From Cloeon dipterum (lineage: Eukaryota; Arthropoda; Insecta; Ephemeroptera; Baetidae), in the NCBI RefSeq assembly GCF_949628265.1, contig NC_088789.1:14624886-14688885 (forward strand): DNA of 64,000 bases, given 5' to 3'. The notes below the pieces were generated by a model. The model ran no database searches and was not told where the DNA came from. It was given only the letters and a program-made list of their open reading frames with translations. Each line of letters begins with the position of its first letter. The stretch's first letter is position 1. Below, piece by piece: positions 61,701-64,000 of the stretch. The position numbers were made by a program, and so were the translations under genes.

Positions 61701-64000
61701 CCATTCACTCAGTGTCACCGTGTCACACGATCGACCAAAATAGCCTCAGACCGAATGCGTGTTGTGTGTTTTATTGTTCGATTTTGTACGAGTTGGCCGG
61801 CCAATCCGTTTTATCTGAATCTCGAGCCAGAGATGCGAACAAAGATTTTTTCCTGTTTGGATACGGCCGTCACTTGTTTGCCCAGCTAATTTGCACTCAA
61901 CCGTTAAATGGTTTTGGAGAGGGCCAAGCTTTAGTTGAGTGTTTTCAAAAAAAGGGACTTGAGTGCTGAAGGCCGAACACTTTGGATTGCATAACGTGGA
62001 ATGCTTGGGAGACAAAAGGTGCAGTTTGTGTCCCGCGGGCGTGTCTGTTCATTAAAAATAGCGAAATAGAGGCTACAGCCCGCAAATAACCATCCCCCTA
62101 CACTACCAACAGTTTAACTCGCTCGCATATTAAATGAGAATTAGAACAGAGCGAGGTGGGGAAGAGCCATAGAGAATGATTTACCAAAAGCTGGCTGTTC
62201 AACATGTTCTTATTCAGTTTTTTTCTTTTTCTAACATTAATAGCATGCACAACTATATTGTAAGTAGGGGCGTATTTTACTAATTTTGTCTTGACCAACG
62301 CAATTTATATCAGTGGTGTTAGCAGTGCTGATTAGAAAAGGAATATATATATCTCTTCTTTTTTACTTGATGCTACATTAGCATCGTTATCTCTGAGTCA
62401 GCAGTCAATCTTATAGCCCTTATCCACAATAGCGATGAAGAAATCAAAGTATATACAGGTAATTAAAATCGAATACTTCATCTTTCTGCAATTGATGTTT
62501 TTCATTTAACTTTATATTTTTCTTCTTAAGAAAATTGTGAAGTTAGAGATGAAAATTCTTTTCCTAACAATTTTAAGAGGCCCTTAAGAGGGAATATCTC
62601 TAACGTTTCATGCAATATTGTTTATGATAAGATTATTGGAATGCGTAAATTTTAAACTTATGAACGGTGATTGATATAATCTACGCAGCGGTTAAGCATC
62701 CTTCTAGAGTACACTGTGTCAACTTTATGGTTGTGAGGCAAATTGAGAATAATGTGCACGACAAAATCTTTCAGAATAGCTCTAACCTGATCTAACGACA
62801 GTAAAATTGTGCAAAATTAGGTTCAATCAGGAACCTTCCTTAGATTTAAACAGAGCAACAATTGAAAATAATTTTAAATGTTGAGCAAAAATCAAATGAG
62901 GACCGAGTTATATATCTGATTTTTTCTAAGTTCTTGAAAAGTTTTTTGCTTGATTCTGATTGCTGCCATGGCCATCTATCCAGTGGTGTGAGAAATATGA
63001 GGTAAATTTCCCTCCTTGCGAAATATATGATTCTCAATTGGGAATCAAAGCTCGCCACATAAACTGCATGCAAACTTTGGAGCAGTTTTTTTTCCAAAAG
63101 TTTAAATGGCAATTTGTGAAAGTTATAGCTATTTCTCAACTGTTAGAGAATATTCAAGGCAAAGGTAAAAATTATTTTTCACATCCACTCCAAATAGAGT
63201 TTCTACATCACGAAAAAAGTGTTTTGGTCGTACTGTTTCCGCACGTATCATTTAGACAAGTGAAGCCACGCAAGTCAGGATGTAACCCAAGCCTAATTTT
63301 TCGCGGTTGGCAGGTGTCGCCGAAGGGGTAGAACATCCACATACATATGCTCTTGTACGAATTATCCTTTGTATGGGCTCCCTCCGCGGATAATCGGCAC
63401 ATGTGAGCATGGAATGCCAGCGGGCTGCGAATATAAAAGCAGCTACAATAGAAATGAGCGTGTGTGTATTCCTCTCTATATTTATGTCTGGTGTGTTGCA
63501 ATAGAACGGCTGCGGTGCGGCGGCCGTTGCTTCGGTATTAGTGCATGTGGTAACAAGCGTATAAGCAATTGGTGGCCCCACTGCGGCCAGTCGCATCTTC
63601 AAATGGGTGCCCTGATATTTTAAGTAGTGGCAATAATGACGGTGACGTCTTTTATCAATATAGAGAGCTAGCGCAGAGCCGTCGTCGCCACCGCCGGCCG
63701 CCGCTGAGTGAGCGTGGATGCCAACTCGGAATTAACAAGTGACTTCCCGTCCTATAAAATGAAATATTAAATGTTAGCATCGCCCGCTCGTCCACGACAG
63801 GGTCAGTGATACGCCACGAAGCCGTGTCGCCGAGTCTGGAGTCTGCACCGAAAAAATCTCAATTTCTCCACCTTTTTAGATAAAAAGTGGTGCCTCTGCG
63901 GTGCTTGCAGCACCTGAGATCGCGCCTCTGAAACGCGTGGCGCCCTCCCTTTTCGCAGAACCCAACTGCTCAGACGGTTAATTCGAGAATCTAACACGCG
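58701..64000. other. Gene-poor region to the end of the window
   Basis: No gene recognised on either strand. Points of note are a short direct repeat at 61081-61124, GC-rich patches at 60080-60190 and 61540-61700, and a GC-rich stretch at 63650-64000 that may belong to the promoter of a gene beyond the window. Confidence 0.5.
61081..61124. repeat. Tandem 18-bp direct repeat with a CRE-like core
   Basis: ttcaaatgacgtactatt occurs at 61081-61098 and exactly again at 61107-61124. The core TGACGTAC is close to a CREB/ATF site. Too short to decide between a duplicated factor site and a slip duplication. Confidence 0.7.

Overview
The window is nuclear DNA of an arthropod, most likely an insect. 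It is AT-rich, the genes are split by GT-AG introns, many introns are only 52-67 nt, and every recognisable product is an animal protein. I cannot name the species. Gene models were built by hand by joining exons whose splice phases agree and whose translations match known families.

Layout. 1-2.1 kb: a large inverted repeat (arms of about 750 bp). 2.8-4.4 kb: a tail-to-tail pair, DENR (+) and CRCP/RPC9 (-). 6.8-7.65 kb: a small gene (+) for a membrane-anchored, Cys/Lys-rich protein that resembles the linker of TYW1 without its enzyme domains. 8.6-10.9 kb: a poly(ADP-ribose) glycohydrolase (+) with altered signature residues and a hairpin in intron 1. 11.4-40.1 kb: one matrix metalloproteinase gene (+) of 11 coding exons, with introns of 12.6 and 13.4 kb that take up most of the window; the second carries another copy of the repeat family. 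40.7-58.4 kb: three tandem Na+/K+-ATPase beta-subunit (nervana-like) genes, all on the minus strand and convergent with the metalloproteinase gene. 58.4-64 kb: no gene recognised.

Functions. DENR acts in translation re-initiation and ribosome recycling. CRCP is an RNA polymerase III stalk subunit. PARG removes ADP-ribose polymers. The metalloproteinase has a signal peptide, cysteine switch, furin-type site, zinc site, hemopexin propeller and a C-terminal hydrophobic tail that suggests a GPI anchor, as in Drosophila Mmp2. The beta subunits are type II membrane glycoproteins that escort the sodium pump. Only the beta genes form a functional cluster; the other neighbours are not obviously related.

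The best leads are the catalytically empty TYW1-like gene, the PARG with GGD/REE in place of GGG/QEE, a stop-free in-frame 57-nt intron in the metalloproteinase, an intron that separates beta copies 1 and 2 from copy 3, and the 345-bp-unit repeat family. I did not find a clearly new multi-gene system.
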